Of a DNA stretch of 16,748 nt, positions 7,103-14,667 are shown piece by piece. Location of the stretch: NCBI GenBank assembly GCA_045542755.1, contig JAZQLP010000087.1, forward strand, positions 1 through 16,748. The letters run 5' to 3'. Origin of the DNA: JAZQLP01 sp045542755. Lineage in GTDB: Bacteria; Bacillota; Clostridia; Oscillospirales; UBA644. The notes below the pieces were generated by a model, which was not told the origin of the DNA, ran no database searches, and saw only the letters and a list, made by a program, of their open reading frames with translations. Position 1 is the stretch's first letter; every line of letters starts with the position of its first letter. The position numbers and the translations under genes are program-made.

Positions 7103-8381
7103 ATTTATTCTTATTTTCGGTTCCCGTAAGCTTTCTTACTATCTTCTTATATACCCTTACGGCAGTGGGAAGATATTTCTCTAAAAGCTTGTATTTCAAG
7201 GGTGAAACTATAAGGTCATACTCGCCGTAGTATTCCACAAGGAAGGAGCCGAATCTGGCCTTAAACTCGTATAAACCGTCGTCAAGGGTACCCTCAACAC
7301 CGCCGAGATTAAGCATATCGCAACCTCTTTCAATGCAGTATTTCATGGCATCATAGAGACCTATCATTGTTATGTTAAAAGAGGAGAATATTGAAAGGTC
7401 TGCACCTGCATAAAGATATTCTGCCGTTTTCTCACCTTCTTTATTGGGAGGAAAGACAACCAACAATCCAGCAAGAGCAACGTTTTCTCCGTTTTTGGAT
7501 ATAACGTCTTCGGCTTCTTGAATAAGTTCTGATATTTTAGCTTGATTTTCAGGCTCATTTTTCAGTCTTGATTCAAGATATTCTCTATAAACGTTAACGC
7601 GGCACTTTGCAAAAATGATCTTCGCATCCTCACCGTAAGCCTCAGTAAGTTGCTTAAAGTATTCCTTACCGCGGAGATATATTCCCTGACGTTCCTCGGT
7701 GGAATGAATAAGACGGGTAAACTCTTCAAGCACATCGTCGGTTACTTCGGGAATCTCGGTAAATATTCCTCTATTCTCGGCAAAGCTGCCCACGTATTTT
7801 CTGATAGATTGGCGGAAATTCTTCTTCAGCTCATCGGAAGAAAGCGGTTTTCCTGCCCTATTTTTGAGGGGAACTATCATATTATAACGGGGTTGTATAT
7901 AATCACTCAGATCCTTGCCGAAGCCTTTGTGGGTATACCCCAAAGAGGTAAGAAGCTCCGAAGCCTTTGCGTAGGATTCTTCATTCCCCTTATACAAGTC
8001 CAAAAACTGCTCTTCTTTAAGCTCGGGAGGGGTAATATTAACGGGAATAAGAGGGTCAAACTTTACGTAGCACAGTCCTTTTGACTTTGCGTATTTCTTC
8101 AACCCTTCGGTAAATACACACAATGCGTCTTCATTGCCGTAATCAACAAGAGGGCCTCTGTTACAATATCCGAATGAAAGTCCGGGAGCAACCCGCCTGA
8201 TAAGCATCAAAGAGGCACAAACAATAGCCCCGGCATCATCTCTTACGCCGATATAGACAGAACTCCAGCTACTTTTCACCTTTGCCCACGCGGGAGACTG
8301 AAATATGGGCGCGCCTGAAAAAGAGGACAGATACGCATTGTATTCTTCTTTTGTAATATCGGTCACAAAGATGTAACTCAT
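7101..8381 (-). CDS. FemABX-family peptidoglycan aminoacyltransferase (paralogue 3 of 3)
   Basis: This 426-residue protein belongs to the Fem family, whose members use aminoacyl-tRNA to add amino acids to the stem peptide of lipid II. Visible family features are the N-terminal QSPAWAKVKSSW segment (28-39), GYCNRGPLVDY (71-81), and in the second GNAT-like half YLYAGAD (322-328) and LNLGGVEG (357-364). The helical arm between the halves (about 263-297) is clearly shorter than in the two paralogues upstream. The ATG overlaps the stop of the preceding fem gene in an ATGA and has AAAGGAG upstream, which indicates coupled translation. It is the last gene of a flippase-fem-fem-fem operon. The amino acid added and its position in the bridge cannot be predicted; a non-peptidoglycan acceptor is possible but less likely given the neighbours. 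Confidence 0.88.
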   Translation of the reverse strand: MSYIFVTDITKEEYNAYLSSFSGAPIFQSPAWAKVKSSWSSVYIGVRDDAGAIVCASLMLIRRVAPGLSFGYCNRGPLVDYGNEDALCVFTEGLKKYAKSKGLCYVKFDPLIPVNITPPELKEEQFLDLYKGNEESYAKASELLTSLGYTHKGFGKDLSDYIQPRYNMIVPLKNRAGKPLSSDELKKNFRQSIRKYVGSFAENRGIFTEIPEVTDDVLEEFTRLIHSTEERQGIYLRGKEYFKQLTEAYGEDAKIIFAKCRVNVYREYLESRLKNEPENQAKISELIQEAEDVISKNGENVALAGLLVVFPPNKEGEKTAEYLYAGADLSIFSSFNITMIGLYDAMKYCIERGCDMLNLGGVEGTLDDGLYEFKARFGSFLVEYYGEYDLIVSPLKYKLLEKYLPTAVRVYKKIVRKLTGTENKNK

Positions 8382-9718
8382 CTGGACTCTCCTTTGGAGG
8401 GCGAATTTTTGCGGTTCAACATATTACGGAGTACGGTACTTCTGAAGTGTCTTATCTTCGGAAAAAGATTGGTAAACAAATACATCTTTAATCCCGTACC
8501 TCTTGCAAGACGCATATCGCCAACGTAAACGTAAACGTCACCGCCGTAGCTCTTTTTGTAGTTTACAAGGCCGTAAAGAGGATTATTGGAGTCAAAGGGA
8601 TCTCCCGTTATTCTGCCCATAGAGTGGGAACTGCAGCCACGCTTTGAACTTTCAATAATTCTCGAAAAGTTAAGGAAGTGGGTGGGGCGAAGGGTATTTC
8701 TCAAAAGATTTACCGTTCCACCGTAAAGGCAGACCGACTCACGGCCAAAATAGGACGTTAAGCCCGCAGCAAGGCATATTTTACGGGAAGAGTTACCCGC
8801 AGATTCCAGTTCTGCCTCAATCTTTTTATAAGTCTGTATATATTTTTGCAAGGAAGCGAGTTCTTTTTTAAGTAAAGCAACTTTCTGCTTTGCACCCTTC
8901 TCAGAGAGGTCTAAGGACTCAATTTGTTCCTCTATCTCCCCTGCTCTCTCCGTTGCGGAGTTATATTTTTCGTCCTCTTTATCTCTGTCGTACCATACCA
9001 GCATAAGCTCGGCATCCATACCCAGAGATTCGAGGATATTAGCATAATATTCCTTGGTTCTATGAACAAATTCCACCCTGTCTGCGGTTTCGGTCATTAC
9101 GGAGAAGAATGTATCCAGAGCTTCGGGTGACTGTTTTATATCTCTACCAGAAACGGTTTCTGCATAAAGTCCGTTTTCAAGTCCTGTGCGGTAGCCGTGA
9201 CGAACACCCTTTTCACAGGCAGACAAAAGATCATCCTCATCCTTATCCCATACAGTAACGACCACGTCCGTAGGAGGCTGTACCGAATAAACGTTTCTGT
9301 CAGAAGGAATTTTAAAACCTGCAGAAGAAAGGATGCCGATACGGCCGTCATCAATGACGGTACCGTTTATATTGACGGGATAATATGGGTCAACCGTCAT
9401 ACCAAATACGCCGCGATTACCCATTTCTTTCTTAAGAAATGCAACGAATCCTTGGATAAGGTCTTTATCAACAACATCACCCACAAAGCCCTCGGCTCCA
9501 TACCAGAAGTTACCAAAAAACTTTATTTTACGTTCAAGACAAAGTATGGAAATAACGGGACGGTCGTCCTTAAAGCCCATAAAACCATGAGGTTTCCATG
9601 CGGTTTTCACCTTTGCCCAGGCCAAGGTCTGAAAAACCGTACCTCCGTTACTTCTGACGAAGGTATCGAAAAGGCGGACATCGGTTACTTCTTTGAACAT
9701 ATACGACGTATCACTCAT
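8378..9718 (-). CDS. FemABX-family aminoacyltransferase (paralogue 2 of 3, divergent)
   Basis: This 446-residue Fem-type protein has the N-terminal FQTLAWAKVKTAW motif (29-41), the DPYYPVNI segment (110-117), a long charged heptad-like helical arm (about 245-306, like the tRNA-synthetase-type coiled coil of FemA) and the LYGGTVNLLRN motif (331-341). Where the two siblings read DMGGT or LNLGGV, this one reads HSMGRI (365-370), losing the second glycine. I place the start at the ATG at 9718, because GAGGT lies 5 nt ahead. A TTG at 9730 is in frame but overlaps the upstream stop and includes that ribosome site. The Shine-Dalgarno sequence overlaps the stop of the previous gene, so the two are translated in series. 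The basic C-terminus (RKNSPSKGESR) may favour membrane or RNA contact, which is inference. Confidence 0.84.
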   Translation of the reverse strand: MSDTSYMFKEVTDVRLFDTFVRSNGGTVFQTLAWAKVKTAWKPHGFMGFKDDRPVISILCLERKIKFFGNFWYGAEGFVGDVVDKDLIQGFVAFLKKEMGNRGVFGMTVDPYYPVNINGTVIDDGRIGILSSAGFKIPSDRNVYSVQPPTDVVVTVWDKDEDDLLSACEKGVRHGYRTGLENGLYAETVSGRDIKQSPEALDTFFSVMTETADRVEFVHRTKEYYANILESLGMDAELMLVWYDRDKEDEKYNSATERAGEIEEQIESLDLSEKGAKQKVALLKKELASLQKYIQTYKKIEAELESAGNSSRKICLAAGLTSYFGRESVCLYGGTVNLLRNTLRPTHFLNFSRIIESSKRGCSSHSMGRITGDPFDSNNPLYGLVNYKKSYGGDVYVYVGDMRLARGTGLKMYLFTNLFPKIRHFRSTVLRNMLNRKNSPSKGESR

Positions 9719-9726
9719 AACGTACC

Positions 9727-11004
9727 TCAATTTTTGAATACGACTCTCCTCAGATAGTGGAGCTTGTCGTGGAGTATCCTGTAAAGAAATCTGTTTTCAA
9801 TGAGATAAAATTCACCTATAAATTCGTCGAGAGCTCCGTGATAACGGGATTTATACTGATAAAGGTCATAGGTCTTATCTTGCTTTATATCCTCGGTATC
9901 AAGGCGAAGAGTTCCGCCCATATCAAAGCTTTCACATTCGCCGTTAAAGCAATCCTTGATCATATCCCAATAATTTGAGGTAAGTCTTAAATCACGGAGA
10001 ACGGGGCTGTTTGCGCCGTAAAAATCATGAGATTTTGAGCCGAGTCTGATACAAAGATAAGTTGACAGATACCCCGCATCCCTATTTGCCTCGGTCACCT
10101 TCAAGCGGGCTTCGGTGGCAGTGAGCTGTTTAACAAGCTCCTTCTCCTTGGGAGCAAGTCTTTCTCTTTTCTGGGGGGTAGTGTTGGGGTCTGCCGCCTC
10201 TGCCCTATTGGCCTCAAGCTGAGTGGTAACGGTGGAAATTATGTTCTTCGTATACCTGATGTCGGTTTCTGCATTATACTTATAAAAATAAACTGTAATG
10301 TATTTCTTTAAATGCTTAAACAGTTCTACGTAATATTCCTTACTGCGAATACCGAAATCCTTCATCTGTGCAGTTGTGAGAAGCAAGGAATAAAAGGACT
10401 CGAACACCTCGTCGGTTATCTCGTCGCCCTTGAATTTTACGGGCTCAAGCCCTCTCGCTTCTGCGATGTCTATATCATTGCGAAGCTTCTTCTCCATTTT
10501 ACCGAAAATCTCTTTTTTAAGCTCTTCGGCATCCTTTCCAGCATCGCAGCAGATTTTATAATTGGTGGGGCGCTGTATGGAATGGGCCTTATCTGGATTA
10601 AAGAGATACCCTTCTGAAATCAGGTTATCAAATGCAGACTTGCCCTTTTCGGTTACCTGAAAATCGGTCTTATAGGTGTAATATGGGTCAATAGCGGTAT
10701 AAACCACTCGGTTTTTCTTCATATAAGAGTGCAGAAAGGCCGTAAATTCGGACACCAACTCTTTATTTGCCAAATCGCACACGGGGCCTCTCATGGCATA
10801 AGCAATGCTAAACGGGGTGCATTTCACCTTAATAAGAAAGAGTATGCACGACAGAACGGTATTCCCCTCTCCGTCTGTTCCGATAATATACTCGGGAATA
10901 TATTTCGATTTAAAGCCTGCCCACGCAGAGGTTTGAAAGAATATTCCGTTTTTTTCGGAAAATGCGTCTACCTCGGCAGGAGATGCGATTTTAAAGATAT
11001 ACAT
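9727..11004 (-). CDS. FemABX-family peptidoglycan aminoacyltransferase (paralogue 1 of 3)
   Basis: This is a 425-residue Fem protein. Recognisable segments are FQTSAWAGFKSKY (23-35), YAMRGPVCDL (69-78), AIDPYYTYK (104-112), a long charged helical arm (about 249-309), HDFYGANSPVLRDL (326-339) and FDMGGTLRLD (360-369). The C-terminal part ends with YKSRYHGALDEFIGEFYL, like the family's usual last strands. It is the first of three tandem paralogues and follows the flippase gene after 10 nt. An AGAGGT lies upstream of the ATG. Known three-enzyme sets such as FmhB/FemA/FemB of Staphylococcus each add specific bridge residues, and an equivalent division of labour is plausible here. The donor tRNA is not predictable from the sequence. 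Confidence 0.88.
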   Translation of the reverse strand: MYIFKIASPAEVDAFSEKNGIFFQTSAWAGFKSKYIPEYIIGTDGEGNTVLSCILFLIKVKCTPFSIAYAMRGPVCDLANKELVSEFTAFLHSYMKKNRVVYTAIDPYYTYKTDFQVTEKGKSAFDNLISEGYLFNPDKAHSIQRPTNYKICCDAGKDAEELKKEIFGKMEKKLRNDIDIAEARGLEPVKFKGDEITDEVFESFYSLLLTTAQMKDFGIRSKEYYVELFKHLKKYITVYFYKYNAETDIRYTKNIISTVTTQLEANRAEAADPNTTPQKRERLAPKEKELVKQLTATEARLKVTEANRDAGYLSTYLCIRLGSKSHDFYGANSPVLRDLRLTSNYWDMIKDCFNGECESFDMGGTLRLDTEDIKQDKTYDLYQYKSRYHGALDEFIGEFYLIENRFLYRILHDKLHYLRRVVFKN

Positions 11005-11014
11005 AAGTGTACCT

Positions 11015-12592
11015 CTATACTGATTTTTTCTTTTTGGAAAAGATGCCTTTAAGCTCGCTCAGAGTAACCAACTTCAAAAGAAGGATTATACCCAGATAAG
11101 CAATGGCTGTGAGAAGTATTACGGGAAGAATCACAAGCTTTGACTTGATTAATGGAGCCAGAATCGAAGCAAATATTTTTGCAGAAACGTAACATCCAAC
11201 ACCCGCAAACAAGGGCTTAACAAAGGTATCTCCTAAAGAAGGAAGGACACCCACGTGCTTATAGATGAAAAATATATTAATGACAACCATTATGGGATAC
11301 GCGATATTGGTAGCAAGAGGTGCGCCGTAAATATTAAGGGCGGGAATAGAAACGAATATAAAGGTAAACAGTGATTTAACAACGGCGCCGATAGCAACCG
11401 ATATCACGGATAAATGAGCCTTTTTAACTGAATTTAGTACCGCGGCAGTAACGTTTGTAAAGCCTACGGATATAAGAACGAAGCTGACTATTTCGAGCAA
11501 TCCTACCGCCTTTGCAATACCCGCCTCGTCGCTGAAAAGAAGTCTGAGCATCATTTCAGCAGTTGCGTTTATACCGAAAGCGCAGGCAAAGGACAGGATC
11601 GAAGTAAACTTCATCGCCCTGTTGATTATGCTTTTTACGTTCTCAAACTCATTCTTTGCAAAAGCGGCCGCAATCCCAGGTACGAGAGCAATACCAATGG
11701 AAACGATGAGAAACGAAGGTAAATTAAATACCGTAAGGGCCATATTCCCGTAGGAGCCCCAAAGGAGGTTAGCGTCTGTTTCCGACATATAACCCGTAAG
11801 TCTGTTCATGACCACAAAGGCATCTACGGCACCCATAAGATTAGAGGAGATCGACGATACCATTAAGGGAAATACGGTTGCAAAGAAATCCTTAACAAGA
11901 GTGGGGGTTTCAGTGACGGCAGAAACAAGCTTGTCCGCCTTGAATTTATAACGGGAGCCCCTGAATAAATATCTGAGTCCCATAAAAGACATGGCACAGA
12001 AGGTACTGAGGGTTACGCCCAATATTGCGCCGCCGACTACGACTTCGACGGGGTACCCTTTTTTGAAAAGGAAAAGAGCTATACCGTATCCGGCGCAGAG
12101 CTTAACCGCAGCCTCAATGAGGTTTGAAATGGCAGTAGGCACCATATTGTCAAAGCCCTGGAAATATCCCTTAAACAGGGCCACCACCGATATGCAGAAT
12201 ACGGCAGGCATAAGAGCAACCATTGCAAAATAAGCGTCCTCGCTGTTCATAAACACAGCAATTGGCTTTGCAAAGATAGTACCTACTATGGAGATCACGG
12301 CTCCGAGGGTCACAAACACGGAAGCCGCTATCTTCATTGTGCGGCCTATATCACGGGGCTTATTAAGAGCGATCGCACGGGAAACCATAACCGCTATACC
12401 CGTGGGCATTCCGGACGTTGCCAAAGAAAGCAGCACGATATAGACGCTGTATGCCGAAGAATAATATCCCATGGCAGCAGCGCCCACAAGGTTTGTTAAG
12501 GGTATTCTGAATATTGCGCCGATAAGCTTTACAAGAAACCCGGATACGGCAAGTATAAACGCACCGTACACAAAATCCCGTTTCTTTTCCAT
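11015..12592 (-). CDS. SpoVB/MurJ-type MOP-family lipid flippase
   Basis: This 525-residue membrane protein has about 14 predicted helices. The N-terminus (GAFILAVSGFLVKLIGAIFR, 11-30, then IPLTNLVG) and AYSVYIVLLSLATSGMPTGI (47-66) closely follow the SpoVB/YtgP group of the polysaccharide transporter (MOP/MviN) superfamily, which includes the lipid II flippase of Bacillus. YFQGFDNMVPTAISNLIEA (143-161) is another family segment. It would move undecaprenyl-linked cell-wall precursors outward across the membrane. The start is the ATG at 12592, with AAGGT about 8 nt upstream. It is the first gene of an operon whose other three members modify peptidoglycan precursors, which favours lipid II as cargo over an exopolysaccharide. 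The exact substrate, and whether this is the main MurJ of the cell, is unknown. Confidence 0.86.
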   Translation of the reverse strand: MEKKRDFVYGAFILAVSGFLVKLIGAIFRIPLTNLVGAAAMGYYSSAYSVYIVLLSLATSGMPTGIAVMVSRAIALNKPRDIGRTMKIAASVFVTLGAVISIVGTIFAKPIAVFMNSEDAYFAMVALMPAVFCISVVALFKGYFQGFDNMVPTAISNLIEAAVKLCAGYGIALFLFKKGYPVEVVVGGAILGVTLSTFCAMSFMGLRYLFRGSRYKFKADKLVSAVTETPTLVKDFFATVFPLMVSSISSNLMGAVDAFVVMNRLTGYMSETDANLLWGSYGNMALTVFNLPSFLIVSIGIALVPGIAAAFAKNEFENVKSIINRAMKFTSILSFACAFGINATAEMMLRLLFSDEAGIAKAVGLLEIVSFVLISVGFTNVTAAVLNSVKKAHLSVISVAIGAVVKSLFTFIFVSIPALNIYGAPLATNIAYPIMVVINIFFIYKHVGVLPSLGDTFVKPLFAGVGCYVSAKIFASILAPLIKSKLVILPVILLTAIAYLGIILLLKLVTLSELKGIFSKKKKSV

Positions 12593-12643
12593 ATACTGAC
12601 CTTCTTTTACTGAAAAATGCCGTTTAATATCTACATCTTTATT

Positions 12644-12672
12644 ATTATACCACCTTTTTTCATAAACTTCAA
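12644..12672 (-). promoter_or_regulatory. Promoter of the flippase-fem operon
   Basis: On the minus strand TTGAAG (-35, 12667-12672), a 17-nt spacer and TATAAT (-10, 12644-12649) give a start near 12637 and a leader of about 45 nt before the flippase ATG. The remaining stretch 12673-12781, towards thiT, is AT-rich with no further gene visible. Confidence 0.75.
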
Positions 12673-12781
12673 TAGATGAAACATTTATTTCACTATTCGT
12701 TCCGTATTAACGGCGGAAAATAAAACGAAAAAGTTCCTCCTTTGTTCAACCTTTATCCCCATATTTGCCTTTTTTCGAGAT

Positions 12782-12787
12782 TATAAT
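12782..12787 (+). promoter_or_regulatory. -10 box of the thiT transcription unit
   Basis: A TATAAT lies 24 nt before the riboswitch P1 stem. I see no good -35 hexamer at normal spacing, so the promoter may rely on other elements. Confidence 0.5.
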
Positions 12788-12810
12788 TACCCTACCGCAC
12801 AACGGAATAG

Positions 12811-12906
12811 TGAACAGGGGCGCCGAATCCATTCGGCTGTGATGAGAGATAACGGTCTTGATGTCCCTTATAACCTGATATGGGTAATGCCAACGTAGGG
12901 AGTTCA
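12811..12906 (+). ncRNA. TPP riboswitch (THI element) controlling thiT
   Basis: The leader shows the thiamine pyrophosphate aptamer. P1 is TGAAC (12811-12815) with GTTCA (12902-12906). The conserved ATGAGA core is at 12842-12847. The segment ACCTGATATGGGTAATGCC (12873-12891), followed by CGTAGGGA (12894-12901), is nearly the THI-box consensus. A terminator follows between the aptamer and thiT, so TPP binding should end transcription early and switch off thiamine uptake. Confidence 0.96.
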
Positions 12907-12933
12907 GATTCAGCAATAAAAAATTCTGACTGT

Positions 12934-12970
12934 TTACCGCAAGCACTTGCCTGTTTGCGGTAATTTTTTT
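12934..12970 (+). terminator. TPP-controlled terminator before thiT
   Basis: A 9-bp stem TTACCGCAA/TTGCGGTAA (12934-12942, 12955-12963) with a 12-nt loop is followed by seven T. It lies 28 nt after the TPP aptamer and 17 nt before the thiT start codon, the usual place for the off-state hairpin. Confidence 0.92.
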
Positions 12971-12987
12971 ATACAGGAGGATTTTTT

Positions 12988-13587
12988 ATGAAATCTGAAA
13001 AAAGCCAAAACCTGCGCATTCTGGTAGAGTGCGCCATTATGGTAGCACTTGCTACCGTACTGTCCATTTTACCGATATGGTCAGCCCCTCTCGGTGGGTC
13101 CGTTACCCTCTTTTCTATGGTACCCATCATCCTCATCTCTTACCTTCACGGTTGCAAATGGGGCTTAGCTACGGGATTTGTCCATTCGGTCATTCAGCTC
13201 ATTCTCGGATTCAGCAACGTAATGTACGTTCCCACCGCCATAGGCGTAGTTTTGTGTATCGGTATGGACTACATAATTCCCTTCACCCTCATAGGCTTGG
13301 CAGGTATATTTAAAAATACTACGAGAAACGATTTCGTAAACGTTATTCTCGGCAGTTTTACCGTATGTCTTATCAGATACGCAAGCCACGTTATCGTAGG
13401 CGGCGCCGTCTGGTATGAATTAACCAAGGCGGGAGACTGGAACGAATACGTTCATACCGTAGGAATGTGGACCTATTCTTTTGTTTATAACGCTCAGTTT
13501 ATGGTGCCTGAGACGGTCCTTGTTCTCGTAGCCGCACCCGTAGTAGTAGGTATGTTAAAGCTTTTGACAAGAAAAAAAGCAAGATAA
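12988..13587 (+). CDS. thiT: Thiamine-specific ECF transporter S component ThiT
   Basis: This 199-residue membrane protein has about six helices and binds thiamine for import, working with a shared ECF energizing module encoded elsewhere. Residues that align by eye with the known thiamine pocket of ThiT include Trp31, Asp94-Tyr95 (the family often has Glu-Tyr), His134, Trp142, Tyr163 and Asn168. The HVIVGGAVWYE and WTYSFVYNAQFMVPE segments are typical. GGAGG (12976-12980) lies 7 nt before the ATG. The TPP riboswitch directly upstream independently supports the substrate. No ECF ATPase or T-component gene is in the window. A terminator follows at once, so it is a single-gene unit. Confidence 0.95.
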   Translation: MKSEKSQNLRILVECAIMVALATVLSILPIWSAPLGGSVTLFSMVPIILISYLHGCKWGLATGFVHSVIQLILGFSNVMYVPTAIGVVLCIGMDYIIPFTLIGLAGIFKNTTRNDFVNVILGSFTVCLIRYASHVIVGGAVWYELTKAGDWNEYVHTVGMWTYSFVYNAQFMVPETVLVLVAAPVVVGMLKLLTRKKAR

Positions 13588-13593
13588 TTTCTC

Positions 13594-13621
13594 TGACCGC
13601 CCAAATGGCGGTCATTTTTTT
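13594..13621 (+). terminator. Terminator after thiT
   Basis: The 8-bp stem TGACCGCC/GGCGGTCA (13594-13601, 13607-13614) with a 5-nt loop and seven T lies 7 nt after the thiT stop. Confidence 0.93.
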
Positions 13622-13661
13622 ATTTTTGTTAAATCTATTTTGTTCAAATGACAAATACGGG

Positions 13662-13670
13662 TGATATAAT
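13662..13670 (+). promoter_or_regulatory. Extended -10 promoter of the thioesterase gene
   Basis: TGATATAAT combines the TGn extension with a consensus TATAAT (13665-13670). The upstream TTGTTC (13640-13645) is a weak -35 at 19-nt spacing. The start point would lie about 25 nt ahead of the start codon. Confidence 0.65.
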
Positions 13671-13701
13671 TATTTCATATTAAAGCAAAGGACAAATCAA
13701 G

Positions 13702-14439
13702 ATGCTCCTCACAGAAAAGCTGGAAAACGACGTATATTCCATGGACGTTCGAGTTGGGTTTGAAGAGTGTGACTCTTCCCTTACAATGAAGCCTGCGGAT
13801 TTTCTTAAATACATAATCAGAACTGCGGGATTCCATTACGCTCTCCGCGGCGTTCCCCACAAGATGATGTACGACCACGGTCAGGTATTCGTACTTTCAA
13901 AACTAAATCTGAAAATAGAAAAGCTTCCCTCCTACGGCGATAAAATAACGGTATATACCTGGAAACGTAAAAACGAAAGCGTTTACGCTTTAAGGGATTA
14001 CGAGGTACGGAACGAAGAGGGAGAACTTCTTGGTGCCGCAACCTCAAACTGGATAATAATAAATCCTCATACACGAAGCATTTTACGCCCGTCTGCCTTT
14101 GATTTATGCGATTACAGGCCTTTGGAAAAATCGTCGGGATGTAAGCCCTGCGGCAAGATAAAGCCCGATACAGAATGCCCGCTTATAGATAAACGACAGG
14201 TACGGCTTTCTGACACCGATGCAAACGGACATCTCCACAGCGCCTTTTACGCATACTTTGTGACCGACGCACTTTCCTCGCGGACAGAACAAATACCCAA
14301 AGAATTTGAAATCAACTTCATAAAAGAAGCCTGTGCAGGCGACTTACTGAAGCTATATGCAAGAGAGAACGGCGAATCGGTAACCGTAACTGCCGTAAAC
14401 GGCGATACTATTTGCTTTACGGCCAGAATTACCTATTAA
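13702..14439 (+). CDS. Acyl-ACP thioesterase (double hotdog)
   Basis: This 245-residue cytosolic enzyme of the acyl-ACP thioesterase family releases fatty acids from acyl carrier protein. It has two hotdog units (about 7-130 and 160-245), as in plant FatA/FatB and bacterial relatives, and a typical bacterial length. The second unit carries the active-site segment DTDANGHLHSAFYAYF with Asp171, Asp173, Asn175 and His177; the family's catalytic Asn and His are both present. In the first unit, KPADFLKYIIRTAGFHYALRG corresponds to the long hotdog helix. AAAGGA (13687-13692) lies 9 nt before the ATG. It has its own promoter and terminator and no fatty-acid genes nearby, so chain-length preference and role (lipid turnover or free fatty acid supply) remain open. 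Confidence 0.9.
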   Translation: MLLTEKLENDVYSMDVRVGFEECDSSLTMKPADFLKYIIRTAGFHYALRGVPHKMMYDHGQVFVLSKLNLKIEKLPSYGDKITVYTWKRKNESVYALRDYEVRNEEGELLGAATSNWIIINPHTRSILRPSAFDLCDYRPLEKSSGCKPCGKIKPDTECPLIDKRQVRLSDTDANGHLHSAFYAYFVTDALSSRTEQIPKEFEINFIKEACAGDLLKLYARENGESVTVTAVNGDTICFTARITY

Positions 14440-14453
14440 TGGAATAGAAAAAC

Positions 14454-14491
14454 ACGGAACGTCATATATTGAGCGTTCCGTTATTTCTTTT
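14454..14491 (+). terminator. Terminator after the thioesterase gene
   Basis: The 8-bp stem ACGGAACG/CGTTCCGT (14454-14461, 14474-14481) has a 12-nt AT-rich loop and a T-rich tail. It starts 15 nt after the stop codon. Confidence 0.72.
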
Positions 14492-14537
14492 AATGGCTTT
14501 TACACTTTCACACGTTAAAATAATACTTAAAAACGTA

Positions 14538-14566
14538 TTGACAATGCTAGCAAAATATTGTATAAT
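14538..14566 (+). promoter_or_regulatory. Strong promoter of the D,D-carboxypeptidase gene
   Basis: A perfect TTGACA (14538-14543), a 17-nt spacer and a perfect TATAAT (14561-14566) predict a start near 14573. That leaves a leader of about 95 nt before the start codon, in which I recognise no known regulatory RNA. Confidence 0.9.
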
Positions 14567-14667
14567 AATACTGTTAGTGATTTAAAATGACATTTTGCGG
14601 CCACGCGCAAATATACAGCATATTTATACACATCAGCACACGTAATTAACCGAAAGGATATGGCAAT

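Noticed and set aside
9719..9730. TTG start of the middle fem gene overlapping the previous stop
   Set aside because: The GAGGT inside this extension is well placed for the ATG at 9718, which also gives an N-terminus like that of the following paralogue (MSDTSYMF versus MSYIFVTD).
12746..12946. Minus-strand open frame of 66 codons between the flippase and thiT
   Set aside because: It overlaps the TPP riboswitch in antisense and has no recognisable domain or good ribosome site.
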